From positions 45,879,496 to 45,943,495 of the forward strand of contig CM068587.1 of NCBI GenBank assembly GCA_035048485.1: 64,000 bases of DNA, read 5' to 3'. The notes below the pieces were generated by a model, which was not told the DNA's origin, did no database searches, and saw only the letters and a program-made list of their open reading frames with translations. Numbering within the stretch: the first letter of the stretch is position 1; the number at the start of each line of letters is the position of its first letter. Source of the stretch: Pteria penguin (Eukaryota > Mollusca > Bivalvia > Pterioida > Pteriidae). The translations under genes and the position numbers were made by a program. Positions 25,801 to 37,799 of the stretch are shown piece by piece.

Positions 25801-28800
25801 CTATTATACTACACTACTCAAATGCTACCTCCAGGTACAACACACTGTTATACTACACTACTCAAATGCTACCTCCAGGTACAACACACTATTATACTAC
25901 ACTACTCAAATGCTTCCTACAGGTACAACACACTATTATACTACACTACTCAAATGCTACCTCCAGGTACAACACACTATTATACTACACTACTCAAATA
26001 CTACCTCCAGGTACAACACACTGTTATACTACACTACTCAAATGCTACCTCCAGGTACTACACACTATTATACTACACTACTCAAATGCTACCTCCAGGT
26101 ACAACACACTGTTATACTACACTACTCAAATGCTACCTCCAGGTACTACACACTATTATTTCTACACTACTCAAATGCTACCTCCAGGTACAACACACTA
26201 TTATACTACACTACTCAAATGCTTCCTCCAGGTACAACACACTATTATACTACACTACTCAAATGCTACCTCCAGGTACAACACACTGTTATACTACACT
26301 ACTCAAATGCTACCTCCAGGTACTACACACTATTATACTACACTACTCAAATGCTACCTCCAGGTACAACACACTATTATACTACACTACTCAAATGCTA
26401 CCTCCAGGTACAACACACTATTATACTACACTACTCAAATGCTACCTCCAGGTACTACACACTGTTATACTACACTACTCAAATGCTACCTCCAGGTACA
26501 ACACACTATTATACTACACTACTCAAATGCTTCCTCCAGGTACAACACGCTATTATACTACACTACTCAAATGCTTCCTCCAGGTACAACACACTATTAT
26601 ACTACACTACTCAAATGCTACCTCCAGGTACAACACACTATTATACTACACTACTCAAATACTACCTCCAGGTACTACACACTATTATACTACACTACTC
26701 AAATGCCACCTCCAGGTACAACACATTATTATACTACACTACTCAAGTGCTACCTCCAGGTACAAAACACTATTTTACCAATGAGTGTTGAAGTTTTTTT
26801 TGGAGTATACTAATATATTTTGCCTGTCAATCTGTCTGTCTCTGTCTTTTTAATCTGTTCTTCATTCTGTCAGTCTGTCCACCTGTGGGCAATAAGTTTC
26901 TTGAATATTACTACTTTAAAACTCAGAAATAGAACACAAGTTAATATAGAGAAAATTCTTACAATGGCTAAGTGGAAATCAGTTATATTGCTTCATCTAT
27001 TATATTCATGAATGTCTAGTCCACATAGTATAAACTTCATTGTAAAGAAAATTGAAATGTTAAAAATGGAAGTTATATTCCTCAAATCTTTTAACATACG
27101 GTAATGCTTTCCTATTCATTATTTATGTGAAACCCAATTTGATATTAATTAAACTGTGGGACACCATGGTTTCATATTATCTGTAAATGTATTGCATCAT
27201 GTGTCTTATTATAAAGTTTACATCCTCCATTTATTATAATGTTTACATCTTCATTGTATTATTTTTAGACCAATGATGCTTTAGTAGCACCATTGTTACG
27301 ACTGAAGGACAATAACTGTCATGTTGAAGAGAGTGAAAAAGTGCTGAAGAAAAAAGAGAAATTCAGCGAACTCATCATTCTTTATGAGAAAAAGGGATTA
27401 CATCCAAAAGGTAGGTCATTGCTCAGATATACTATTGATACAGTCCCTAAAACACAAATACATTCAAACTTGTTTTAAGTGACCCTCAAAAGGAGGGTAA
27501 AAAGTGGCCACTTAAAGCAAATGGCACCTTAATACAGGTTGATTGTGTAGAGATAGTTAGTAGAGAGGTACAGAGAAAGGTGGTCGTTAAAGGCAAGTGA
27601 CTGTTTCATACAGGTGGTCTTTAAAACATTTTATCAGGGTACTAATATTACCTACGACATTATCTGAATAAAAAACAAATATTTTATGAGCGATACTTCT
27701 ACACTTCTGTCAAATCATGCCTTTGCCTTTGCTACATTATTTCATGGAATTATAGCAGCAGGACTGTTCATAAGCAATCCTGAAAAATTGCATTATGTAC
27801 GTAAACTACAGCTGAATTTTTAGTTCAAAGTTCAGAAAGCTTGTTACATAGCGTCAAGTGATTTTATAGTTTGCTCATAAAATTATTAGCCGGCCAGTTG
27901 TTAATGGGCATGTGATAAAATCACCAGGAATGCTGACTCGGTTGTTTTACGTAACAGTAAACAGTTTTGGACGTGTAGTAATACATGTAGAGTGTAAGAG
28001 TGATTTACTCCTGAGGATTTAGTAAATTAAATTATTTGTACTGAAAGTATAGTGTATAGGATATATATAAAATGTTAATGAGTGATAAATTATTTGGTGA
28101 AATATACAGAAAACTTTGTAGGTTTAGGTATTTAAAGCTGGAAATTCCAATTGTGACTGGTACCCAAAGATTTCCTTGTCACTTTGAAGATTTTTATGCC
28201 CCAACCATATATGGCCGGGGGCATATAGTGTTGCACCTTGTCATTCTGTCATTCCAAAACCTTGTCATTGCAACTTTTCTCGAACCGTTCATCAGAATTT
28301 CACCAAATTTCACATGTAGGTAGGGCAGCATATGTAGATGTGCATGAAGGGAGGTAACTCTGCTCAGAAATTTTTTTCAGGAGTTTTGGGACTTTGAAAT
28401 TAGAATATGTGCATTGCATATGGCTGAACATTGTCATCGCAACTCCTCCTGAACTGTTCATCAGAATTTCACCAAACTTCACATGTAGGTAGGGCAGCAT
28501 ATGTAGATGTGCATGAAGGGAGGCAACTCTGCTCAGAAATTTTTTCAGGAGTTATGGAACTTTGAAATTAGAAAATGTGCATTGCATATGGCTGAACCTT
28601 GTTTGAATTTTCAAATATTAGTTCTGTGGCAATTATATTTCACTAACTTAGCTGCCAGTGGGGGCATCTGTGTTGCACCGACACATTAAAATTCTTGTTT
28701 CCCTATGGATTGGATTTCATGATTTTGCTATTGTTGTTATTTCCATGTTGCAGCTTTACAGTTACTTATGAAGCAAGCTGCAAGACCAAATTCTCCTCTT

Positions 28801-31800
28801 AAAGGCCATGAAAGGACTGTGCAATATTTACAACATTTAGGTAAGATACTGAAAATTAGGTGGTGTTCTTTTTAAACAAACTGTCACCTGACCCACATTG
28901 TTAATGCATTTAATTTTACATGTAACACACATTTTATGAATTAAAGATATATCTCATCCACAAATTTCTTTCTCTGACGACGTAATTTCCTGCATTTCCT
29001 TCACTGTGACATCAATATCCAAACCAATGTAGCAGAAATTTACAAATGTTAAGAAATAGTGCAGACATAACATACCAATTTCTGAGAATATAAAACATGT
29101 TTGAAGGAAATTAAATGATAAGGAATGAACCTTATTTGTTTTTCGTTGGATGGAGGTATACTATGAAAAAAAGAATGGAAAACTTATGCATCATGCGCTA
29201 TGCACAATAATGCAGTTTCCGTCCTTTTTTTGCACGGTATACCTCCATCCAACGAAAAAAAAAAGTTTTATTCCTTAAATAACACATTCTGTCACAGTAC
29301 TTCTTAGACTGAAATTCTTCCTGTAATATAAAATATTTTGAGTTGTATTTTTTTTTTGAAAGGTTCTGAGCATCTTAGTTTAATATTTGAATATGCTGAA
29401 TGGGTTTTAAAGGAACACCAAGAAGAAGGACTTAAGGTAAATAAAGTATTTATTTTACTAAATAAAATGAAGCACTTAATTTCAACAAAGTTTTCGTCCT
29501 CAAATACTTAACCCCAAAAAGAAGATGCCAGTTGCTCACTTAATAATTTATTTTGTATATATAATTGTACATATGTATATATGATCTCTGATCATGAGTG
29601 GATGATCAAGAGTCTGGATCTGTAGTTATATTACATTCTGTTTACAACCATTTCCATATTTCAAATATCTGTGTAGTGAATGGACAATAGAGTCAGGTTC
29701 AAAAGATTGTGGATTTCAGATCTAGTCCAGCCGGCTTGGCCTAGTGGTATCAAGCTCACCTCTTCATCAGGAGGCTGGGGTTTGAGTCCCGCTCAGGTCA
29801 TGCCAGTGTCCTGTCTTTCGGATGAGACAGTAAAAACTGAGGCCCTGTGTCATGGTATGCATGGCACGTTAAAGATCCTTCACTGCTTCGGGTGGGTCCG
29901 TTGCAAAGGTCTAAATTTGTATGCATTGCATCAGACAGATGCCGTCACCATGTACGTGAAATATTCGTGGTCTGAGGTTAAACAAAAATCAATCAATCAA
30001 TCAGATCTAGTCTGATATTTCATGGTATCTTTTCTGCAACCATTTGTGAAGGTTTTGGCAAGCAGCTGAGCTGAGGTTTAGCTTTGTAATTTTAAGATGT
30101 CAGATAGCTGACTCTTGATAATGAGACTGCTTAACTACAGAGTTTACAGAATTGATACTACAAGTGCATATGGAAAAAGTTATTAAAAGATGTGATACCT
30201 GGTAAGCAAACAAAGAAGTAATGGTTAATTCTCATGTGTATCTTTTTTTGCTGGTCTGAAGAGATCATTATATGTATAACATTTACTTTTCTTGACAGAT
30301 ATTTACAGAGGATTTACCTGAAGTTGAAGGTCTCCCTAGGGATAGAGTACTGAGTTATCTGGAGAAAATTAATAAAAGTTTAGCTGTATCATACCTGGTG
30401 AGTAGCTTCAGACCACAGAAAAAAGTTAGTTTTCACACTAAAGTTAGACACTATAATAGTTCTCAATGCATACAGTATGTTCTCTGGCGTTAATGAAGCT
30501 TATTTGAATGTGATATCTGTGGCAGTGTTTGAGTTTAAACTCTGAAACTTTGTACATGTTTTTGACCGGATTGCAAAGCAATTTTTGGTCTATGAATTGG
30601 CGAAAACCGTCTGTCCATTCGTCTGTCAGTCCATCTGTCTGTCCTTACGTCTGTTGTCAACTTTTTGCGTTTAGCATTTGCAATCCGGTCATACTGTCAT
30701 TGACGGTTTTTTGTTATTTATTTATTCCCTATCAAATACACAAACAAAATATCCATTCTACAAATTCAGTAATTATTTTGGCGAGGAAGGACACTGGCTG
30801 TCTAAATACCATTCAAATTACAGTTTTTGTGGGAAAATCACACTAATTATATTCCTGTTTTGATTGAATTTTCTCAGTTCCCTTATTTCAGTGGTATTGA
30901 CTTTTTTATTTGCAGGAGCATATTATATGGAATTGTAATGACGAATCTCCAGATTTCCATAATTTATTAGCTCAATTCCTCGCAGAGAAAGTTCAGAGAT
31001 TGATGGGAGAATACCTACTGGCTTTACCTGAAGGTAAGTATGAAAAGTTTAACAATATTAGTGTTTTAAGAAGTACAGATTGTCATCAGTCATGTGTGAT
31101 AATCGGGGAAAAAGAAGGAAAATAAGTCAGTAAGCTGTTCTTTTAATATAGTCTAGAAAATAAGGTAATTTAATACATTTCAAACATACAAACTAGATAA
31201 AAGGTAAACTCATTTGATAGATTAGAAGTATGTTGAATTAAGCTGTATTTCTAAAATATTACCAGCAGGAAATTTCTGCTGTCAATAAAAATTTGCCTTT
31301 TGATGTGAAAAGAATTTGGAGAAAGTTTTTGCTTGCATTAGTTTTACCCTTTGAAGTCTGTGTGTAAACTGAAACTAAGTCTTCACTGAAATAATATGTG
31401 GGAAACTTCACTGCAAGAAACATGGCTGCATGATTAACTATCCCATTTATGACTCATAAAAAAAGCTGCACTCACATGATTTTACACTGTACTTGTTACT
31501 CACATTGCACTTCATATGTGGCTCACTTTTCCATTTTTGCCCTCGGCCTATGAATTTCTTGTACAGAGTGGGTTCATATTTTCTTCTGGGCTTGCAGTTA
31601 TCCAAATCTAGGTCAATTATCTGCAGCCAACTTGTGACGATACACCACAGGGACATTATTATTTATGTTTTGTCAATGTTTGCCCTATTTAAGCTAAGTA
31701 AGTGTTTATTTGTCACAGCTACTGCCAAGTACTATCAATGCAGATAAAAGTATCAAGAGCTGATCTAAGTTGTAATTAAAATATCGTGATTGTGGGAATA

Positions 31801-34800
31801 TTTCACAAAAAGTTTTCTTAGAATGATTTTTGTGATACTTACTTGCCTAATGAGTATGTATGATTCAAGTGGCAAAATTTGATTGTAAGCATAAATTTCG
31901 TGCCTTTCTATAAATAGACCATTTCCAAGTTATATCCAAACTGCAGACACTGCATACTTTGGCACTAGTTTATTTATGATGTAATAATCTTATCTTTGGA
32001 TACATTACGTCAATGCTTCTACCAAATATAACTTCACAATCAGTTTTCCGTAGTCATGTTAAATCTAAGTTTTTAAAGGTCTTATCTGGTTAATTGAAAA
32101 TAGCCATTTGAAGCTAAAATGTATGTGGCTGTTTGGTTCTTTCAGTATACTAACTTTGTAAGAGTCAGTAGTTTAATGAAGGTATAGTTATATTCCTGCT
32201 TTTAGTACCTATCATTTTCTGCATAATTTATCATCAGACTGACAGGGTGTCTATATGTTATTCAAATTCATGAAGTATGACACTCATTTATGAGTACACT
32301 TCGTAATGGAAGAAGAAACACTATTCATTCATATGTACCTCCTTGTAAACTTCTAGGGAAATATGTGAATATTTCTGAAGGTATGCATTCCAAACAATGT
32401 TTGCAGAAATGTTTCATTTCAGGAATTCAGAATTATTTTTTTTTTTTTTTGTATAACACTTTTACAGGGTTTAGTGTTTTATTCCTGAATTAAGCATGCT
32501 CAGTTTTAGTTTTTTAGTTGAGGGGTTTCTTTTGGAATTTTTTTCTTTTTGAAGGTTATGTTCTTATATTATATTGTGGTAAATTTGTGTGATACATAAA
32601 CTTGTTGTGAACCTTGTATTGTATTCTTTATCAGTACTTTGTGATATATACTGTTATTTGACATTATTTCCAGGTAACTGCAATGGTTCTGAAATAAATG
32701 ACATTAGGTCCTTTTAAAGCTACTTTGTATAAGAAAAGGGAAATGAATGTTGAATTTACCATTGGTGTAGGAATCATATTTTGAGATACAATTGTAGGTA
32801 GGAAGAGTATTTGATCAGTGTAGTATAATTTTTCAGGGCATGAACCTGCCAAAGCTGGGAATGAAGAAGGAGAATTAGGAGAAGCGAGGACCAAGTTGTT
32901 GAACTTCCTCCAGTCCTCAGTACATTACTTACCTGAAAAACTTCTCACCCGATTCCCTTTAGATGGTAAGGGAAGTACTATTCCTAGTACTCATTCAAAT
33001 ACAGTTCTACCACTTGTTAGCTCACCTGAGCAAAAGAAACAAGTGAACTATTGTCATAGTGTCTGTCTGTTTGTCCATGTTTTTCACATTTACAGTTTTT
33101 CATTCAGAATCAGAGGGGATTTGGATACAACTTAGTAGGCATGAAGGTGGGATCACACTGAAAATTTCCCAGTTTGGTTTAAAATTGTGCATATATTTCC
33201 CAAAATGAAAGGCCTCTTCCTAATTTGTGGTGAAAAAGCCCTGCATCAGATGGTACCCTCTTGTGACCCTTCCTCCACAGACCACTTGCATGGATCATAA
33301 GACCAATTATACATCTGAGTTATCTGAAGCAGTGTTTTTAGAAGTGCTGTTGTTTTGGTCCCATTTCTAAATTAAATTTTGTGCATGCTTTTGAATTCTT
33401 CTCAGGCATTGTCATTTTTGCATATTTTTAGAAAAGTTCTTGAATTTCCTCTTTGCACGTTACTTATCCTGCATTCCTTGTGTGTGTGTGTGGGAGGGGG
33501 TATTTGATTTTAAGGAAATAAAGTAATTGTGAAAAGTAAGATTGCAAATTAAATATTTAGAATTGTATTTGGCTGGATTTTTTCAGGAATAGATCCTTGG
33601 TAGGGCCATGTAGATCCAGGAGGGTATTACGTAATCATAAGATAAGCAGCATAGAATGAAAAACCAAATATCACAATGTTTTAGAGGGATGTGGTGTTGT
33701 CTTTGGATAGTTTCTAAACCTTATACTTAATAAAATTCTGATACTTTCTTATTTAGTCATGTGCTTCAGGGTCCGGCACCATAAACTGAGAAAATACTTA
33801 AGTCAATTATTTCATTTTAATTTATTCTATTATCAAACTTTCAAATAGATTGTCATACAGAATGGTTTAATTCTATTTATCGATAGAATAAAACTCAATG
33901 AAATCCAAATCCCAGTTATGAATTCATTGTTGAGCAGACGAATCTGAAATTATGACTTAAGTATTTTCTCAGTTTATGGCGCCGGACCCGGAATCTCCAA
34001 CTGTTGGACGTGCAGCTCTTTGGTCCATCCATAGATCTGGTTGTCTCTTTGTTAGTGGGAATCGTAAATTTTAACATTCGATTTTGACTCGTGAACAGTG
34101 AGAGATGGAGTTGATATTACACATGTGTATTGCATGGAACAATCCCTTATTGTTGGTACATGTTTGATATTGTTTGACCTTTGACCTACTTTTTAAAAAC
34201 TTCAGATTTGGCTCCCGCTAGGACATTATTGTTTCGCAGACACACCTTGTTTATATTTCCAGCTTTACAAATTCCACCTGAATGAATCTGCATATATGAA
34301 TAATCAGTGCTTTCAGCATATGAAATGCTCTTTGAGGAAGCACTCTATATATCCACTTACATACTTACATGTTAAGTTCATTGGTATACAAATACTCACC
34401 TCTCAAGTGGTGTAGATCAGTATTGAATTTCCAACACATGTCATATGTTACAATCAAGCGTGACTTCTATCATTCTCTTTTGCATATGTCGTATATCCAT
34501 GTGTTAGAGTTTGCTTTCTAGGTTTCTACGAGGAGAGAGCCATTTTGTTAGGCAGACTTGGAAGACATGAGCAAGCACTAGGAATTTATATTCATGTGCT
34601 ACATGATACTGTCTTAGCGGAGAAGTAAGTAAACTTAATGTATTAGTAAAATTTCTGAATGTAAATAAAACAATATACAATCTCATAGGTATTTTTGCTG
34701 TTGCTGTTGACAAAATTGTTTACTGGTAAAGAGTTGTAAAAGAAACTTTCTTGACTCAAGTGTTCTTTTCATTCTGATGTCACTGTGCGACGTGGTAATT

Positions 34801-37285
34801 TCATGAAAATGCCGAAAAAGAAAAGGTGTGCATGGAGAACAATATTAGTTTTATGTGAGAGTTGTATATGTTTTATTTGAAGTGCTGAGTCACCAAAAAG
34901 CTTTGATTTTCATGAAAGACCTCGTTACCATGAATCACTGTATAATGCTTTCTTAGTATTCTTCAAGCACTTTCCAGAAAGTTTTATCTTTTATACTAAC
35001 AGGACTGTGTTTTATATAGGTATTGTGCAAGTTACTACAGGAGAGGAGAGGAAGGGCGTAAAGATGTAAGTACTGACCAGATGTGTAGTTAAATGTGGTA
35101 GGAAGGGTCTTTTACTTACATAGGGGTTTTTTTTTTTGGGGGGGGGGTTGTTGAGCTGATATATATGTTAGAGTAAAATATATATGCTCCAGTAAGAAAA
35201 AATACTGTATTGAAGAGAATAAGATCTCCACGTCCATCATGCATAATAGATATTTCTTTGGAATGGATCAGCTAAGAAAAGAAGTAGTCTACTGTACAAC
35301 ACTGGTATTAATTTCAAGGAAGAGAGAAGTATTATCAGGATATAAATAAAAGGATTAAATACCAACTAATACTTTAATCCTATTATAAACTAAGTTAAGT
35401 TGTTTCTTCACTCAGCACGTAAGTTTCATATTCACTGGATTAAGATTTTGATTGGATGATATTCTGGTTGCAATTTGAATGTTTCCAGCACAGATGTACT
35501 TACTAGTAAAACAGTGTGTGTGTTATTTAGGGTGAGGAAATTTTAAAACAATATACTGGAGTAAAAATTTTCTTTACAGGTGTATGTTTACCTCCTCAAG
35601 ATGTACCTACAGCCTCCTCCTGCCTCCTCCCTGGGGTTTTCTGCCAGCCAAGGGGTCACACCTAAAACCAATGTCAAGGCTGCACTGAGACTGATGAAGG
35701 AACATGCACCAAAAATAGACACAAGCAAGGTCATTATCAGTGCCATAGATTTTATGATTGATTTGCTAATCATTACAAGTTTTATTTAACTCCTTCAATG
35801 TAACATGCAGTTTCAAAGATTTCAAAGTAAAATGTGCTTCAATCTACTGTAGGAAATTTGAAATTAAAAATTATTGCTTCCAAACTAAAATTTGTTTTTA
35901 GTTCATGTTTAGGACTATTCATACAAGTTATCGTTAATACCATAGATATATGATATTAAATGCACGTCATACAAAATATTGGGATTGTGTTTTGATTTTC
36001 AAGTCGTTGGAGCTTTTACCAATCACAACAAATGTCACAGACATCCTGGAATATCTAGAGAGCATAATGGAACATCAGGCTATGATACGTCGTAAAAATC
36101 AAGTCTTAAAAAGCATGCTGTTTGCAGAAAACCTTCAGGTTAGTAACAATTACTTCATCGTTATTAATTTTGCCATTTATATTTGATACACTAAATTGCC
36201 ATCTTCCAACAAGAAAGTTTATGTACATTACAAGAATCCCTCATAAGCCATAAATTCATGACATCCTGACCTTTACTCAGTCATGTGTTACATCTTTCCA
36301 GCCATAAAGTAAGAAGGGCCACCTCCAGTACCTGATTTCTATTTTGTCGGGGGGGGGGGGGGGTTCCACTGGCACAGGACTTTACTAATCCTAAGACAAG
36401 ATCTGCTACATTGATTTCTGCTCACTAGATATGACATCATCACATGATTCACAAATCTTCTTTCATGTATCGTATCATCATGTATTGTGATTTCTTTGTG
36501 CTTAAACTTTCAGGTTCATGAACAGCTGATGCATTATCAGAAAAATAAAATCACAATTAATGAAGAAAAGGTTTGTCGAGTGTGCAAAAAAAGAATAGGA
36601 AATAGGTATGGCTTCTATCATTTCAATTTACTTTAATAAGAAACCACACACTTCATATCTATGCATTTATTTACTACATGTACTAATAGAAGTTTAAAAT
36701 CAATACTGATCATAAAAGATTCATTTAATTGTGATAAAAATCAAGTAATACTGATTTTTTATACTCTGGGATCTATAGATCAAGGGCATATTGTTTTTAC
36801 CTGTCTGTTTGTTTGTCCATCTGTTGTTAACTTGAACCATAACTTTTGGACTGTGAGAGATATATAATTCATGTTTGGCTTGCATACTCCGCTAAATAAC
36901 CCTTTCAAATTACCGTAAAGTCATTGACCTAGTGACCTTGACCATGACCTCTAACCTACATTTCAAATTTTCCTTATTTGGACTTTGTTGTCACCGGGGG
37001 CATTCATCTTTCACAAACTCATCTCATTTGAATCATTGTATTTCATTATTATCAATTATTGTTAAATATTTCATTTGTTGATACCAAGTTGTCAAGGTAA
37101 TGTTTTGTGTGATAAAAATGCTGACCTTGACCAGCATATCACAAATATGTACTGATTGGGCGCAGTGTATCACAAAGGCATTATGATATTCTTTACCTTC
37201 CAGTGCTTTCGCCAGATATCCAAATGGAGTTATAGTACATTACTATTGCTGTAAGGACAGGAAGGTGTGTCCAGTGGATAGCTGA
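13835..37285 (+). CDS. VPS39: VPS39, HOPS complex subunit 39 (26 coding exons, 878 aa)
   Basis: VPS39 binds VPS11 and Rab7 in the HOPS tether that drives late endosome/autophagosome-lysosome fusion. Coding exons: 13835-13907, 15269-15334, 15902-15969, 17491-17533, 17998-18092, 18305-18376, 19473-19511, 20036-20128, 21032-21215, 21734-21854, 22378-22495, 22694-22823, 23980-24122, 25526-25660, 27269-27410, 28754-28840, 29363-29436, 30299-30397, 30916-31033, 32837-32965, 34522-34624, 35020-35065, 35580-35729, 36004-36138, 36514-36605, 37204-37285. All join GT-AG in one frame of 2637 nt. The start MHEAYEAVSILEKLPLKIE matches the vertebrate N-terminus. Residues about 15-290 form the CNH domain, with LLVGTKEGHLLLY and SICVGFKRDYFLVK. 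The middle, with IIDTTLLKCYL and VLKKKEKFSELIILYEKKG, is the helical clathrin-repeat region. The C-terminal Vps39-2 motif has CRVC (842-845) and HYYCC (864-868). The length is close to human (about 875-886). Exon 14 ends in a donor-site minisatellite. Confidence 0.97.
14380..14705 (+). mobile_element. Dimeric tRNA-related SINE (second family)
   Basis: Two tRNA-like modules lie head to tail about 200 bp apart. The first has AGATAACTCAATGGTGAGAG. The second has GATAGCTCGATGGTGAGAG with a B-box-like GGTTCAATTCC. They are joined by GGTTACGATCTTTGGGTGG and TTCTAGGATTGGAAACC. The same arrangement occurs inverted at 42262-42615, so the dimer is the mobile unit. It lies in VPS39 intron 1. Confidence 0.6.
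16255..17250. repeat. Six-copy tandem repeat, about 147-bp unit, in VPS39 intron 3
   Basis: The phrase CATCAGAATTTGATCATACT recurs at about 16342, 16493, 16640, 16786, 16930 and 17087 (spacing 144-157 bp). It is followed each time by TTTTGGACAAAGGTCACTC and GAAAGGTCAAGGTCAC. The block opens with a nine-G run and shares phrases with other dispersed repeats here. It is noncoding. Confidence 0.75.
18640..18775 (+). mobile_element. SINE 3' fragment
   Basis: The body from CACTGCTTCAGGTGGGTCC through GGCAGATGCCACCACCAT to the AATCAATCAATC tail matches the 3' half of the first SINE family. The tRNA-like head is missing, as expected of a 5'-truncated insertion. It lies in VPS39 intron 6. Confidence 0.7.
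18870..19205. repeat. Dispersed noncoding repeat
   Basis: It begins TGTCCCCCGCTTTTCAC and ends CAAAACGGGGGACCAC, so the termini are imperfect inverted repeats. The interior has the phrases CTTTTTAACCGTAAGACATA and GACCTTGACTGTGATC found in related blocks. No coding potential. Confidence 0.5.
22014..22292 (+). mobile_element. tRNA-derived SINE with 16-bp TSD in VPS39 intron 10
   Basis: The element has the tRNA-like head, with a B-box GGTTCAAGTCC, the family body (GATGAGACAGTAAAACCG, GGCAGATGCCGTCACCAT) and the tail of four ATCA/ATCAATC units. The duplication TGTTAAGAAAATGAAG is perfect at 21998-22013 and 22293-22308. This long, undecayed duplication points to a fairly young insertion. Confidence 0.88.
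23635..23895 (+). mobile_element. Diverged SINE copy in VPS39 intron 12
   Basis: The A-box region ACCTAGCTCAATTTG and B-box GGTTCAAGTCC are followed by a degraded body (CAGTGTCCTGACTTC, GCATCAGGTAGATACCGTC) and an AATCAATCAATC tail. It is more diverged than the intron 10 copy. Confidence 0.7.
25080..25290. repeat. 53-bp minisatellite, four copies, in VPS39 intron 13
   Basis: Four copies of a unit with GAATATGACC, CTTGACTGTTTGTTGCCAG and ATCTCCATTCCAGAAAG start near 25083, 25136, 25188 and 25241. It lies about 240 bp upstream of exon 14, which itself ends in another minisatellite, so both sides of this exon are tandem-repeat prone. Confidence 0.75.
25632..26781 (+). repeat. 44-bp minisatellite made from the VPS39 exon 14 / intron 14 splice donor
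   Basis: The unit joins the last 29 coding bases of exon 14 (encoding about TTLLKCYLQ, ending CTACCTCCAG) to the first 15 intron bases (GTACAACACACTATT). The true donor after 25660 is followed by 25 further donor-like copies ending at 26759. Spacing is 44 bp, except 42 bp for the first unit and 45 bp for one. The donor core CCAG|GTAC is kept in nearly all; the second copy is CCAC|GTAC and the seventh TACAG|GTAC. No stop codon occurs in any of the three + frames until just past the array. It is intronic if the first donor is used, which fits the conserved protein. Extra donors at 25702, 25834, 25966, 26098, 26275, 26407, 26539 and 26671 would add a multiple of three bases. Confidence 0.95.
28195..28700. 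repeat. Dispersed 'gggggcatatagtgttgcac' repeat, in VPS39 intron 15
   Basis: The left border reads GGCCGGGGGCATATAGTG and the right border GTGGGGGCATCTGTGTTGCA. Inside, a segment with TTCATCAGAATTTCACC and AGGTAGGGCAGCATATGTAG occurs twice, about 180 bp apart. A related block is at 38925-39400. Noncoding. Confidence 0.6.
29120..29277. mobile_element. Foldback MITE with ~65-bp terminal inverted repeats, VPS39 intron 16
   Basis: The left arm begins AAGGAATGAACCTT and contains TTTCGTTGGATGGAGGTATA. The right arm is the inverse, with TATACCTCCATCCAACGAAA and TTTTATTCCTT. About 30 bp of middle separates the arms. There is no coding region. Confidence 0.75.
29728..30000 (+). mobile_element. tRNA-derived SINE with 12-bp TSD in VPS39 intron 17
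   Basis: It has the head CCGGCTTGGCCTAGTGG, a B-box-like GGTTTGAGTCCC, the family body with GATGAGACAGTAAAAACTG and GACAGATGCCGTCACCATG, and the AATCAATC tail. TCAGATCTAGTC is duplicated perfectly at 29716-29727 and 30001-30012. It is the third copy here with an intact duplication. Confidence 0.88.
30564..30690. mobile_element. Short inverted-repeat element
   Basis: GACCGGATTGCAAAGCAA at the left is answered by TTTGCAATCCGGTC at the right. The interior is a CTGTCCATTCGTCTGTCAGT-type pyrimidine-rich tract also seen in other dispersed repeats here. Confidence 0.5.
33018..33120 (+). mobile_element. Fragment of the AGCTCACCTGAG element
   Basis: The start TAGCTCACCTGAGCAAAAG followed by AGTGAACTATTGTCATAG matches the left end of the element at 10571-11122. 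The right end is not found. It lies in VPS39 intron 20. Confidence 0.5.
33769..33989. mobile_element. MITE with ~38-bp terminal inverted repeats, VPS39 intron 20
   Basis: The left arm reads GGGTCCGGCACCATAAACTG then AGAAAATACTTAAGTCA. The right arm is its inverse, ending GGCGCCGGACCC. The arms are almost identical, while the AT-rich centre encodes nothing. No target duplication is obvious. Confidence 0.75.
36770..37015. repeat. Dispersed repeat in VPS39 intron 25
   Basis: It has ATCTATAGATCAAGGGCATA at the left, GTTAACTTGAACCATAACTT and GTGACCTTGACCATGACC inside, and CACCGGGGGCATTCATC at the right. It is the same general family as 1945-2425. Confidence 0.5.
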
Positions 37286-37799
37286 TAGTGATCCATTGTA
37301 CAGAGATCTTCTGTAATTCCGTGACATATAGAGGTGTAAGCTAACCATTAGGAAGATCAGTACTCCTCCTTATTCCAGTATAGGAACACAGACTGTGCTA
37401 TTTATAACTCTGTAAGAAGTTTGCATAGAATTTTGTACTCTTGTAATACAGTCTTCCTTTATTGTTTATAGAATTGATTTGGTTATTACACTTCAACCAT
37501 GCCAAGTTTTATCTTTTTGGGGGGGTTTAATTCATATTTCTTAGCTGAAGAGATACATGTACTGGTAGGTATGCGTAAATTATACCAGTATGTAGAAGTT
37601 TCTTGTAATGGTTAATTTAAGTTGACATGTTCTGTATCCACTGAAAATCGAGGTGCTGTATTCTCTCTTTTGGAGGTGTAGTGTTGGATTTATGGGACAG
37701 GACCAGAGGGCTGTCCCCACCCCACCCACTCCCAACCATACACTCATACTTTTTCGCTCATTGGGACGAATGTCTGGAAAGCTGTTGTCATATCCCTGG
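37286..37799 (+). other. Presumed VPS39 3' UTR
   Basis: This follows the TGA at 37283-37285 directly. The true poly(A) site cannot be fixed. AATAAA-type hexamers occur only farther on, for example near 38651 and 39741, so the UTR may be long or may use a variant signal. Confidence 0.35.

Noticed and set aside
25466..26791. Three overlapping + strand open frames of 378-441 codons
   Set aside because: They are the 44-bp donor minisatellite read in three frames. Because 44 is not a multiple of three, each frame cycles through the same peptide. Only the first 135 bases from 25526 are real VPS39 exon.
29680..30015. 111-codon + frame
   Set aside because: It coincides with a SINE bounded by a 12-bp target duplication.
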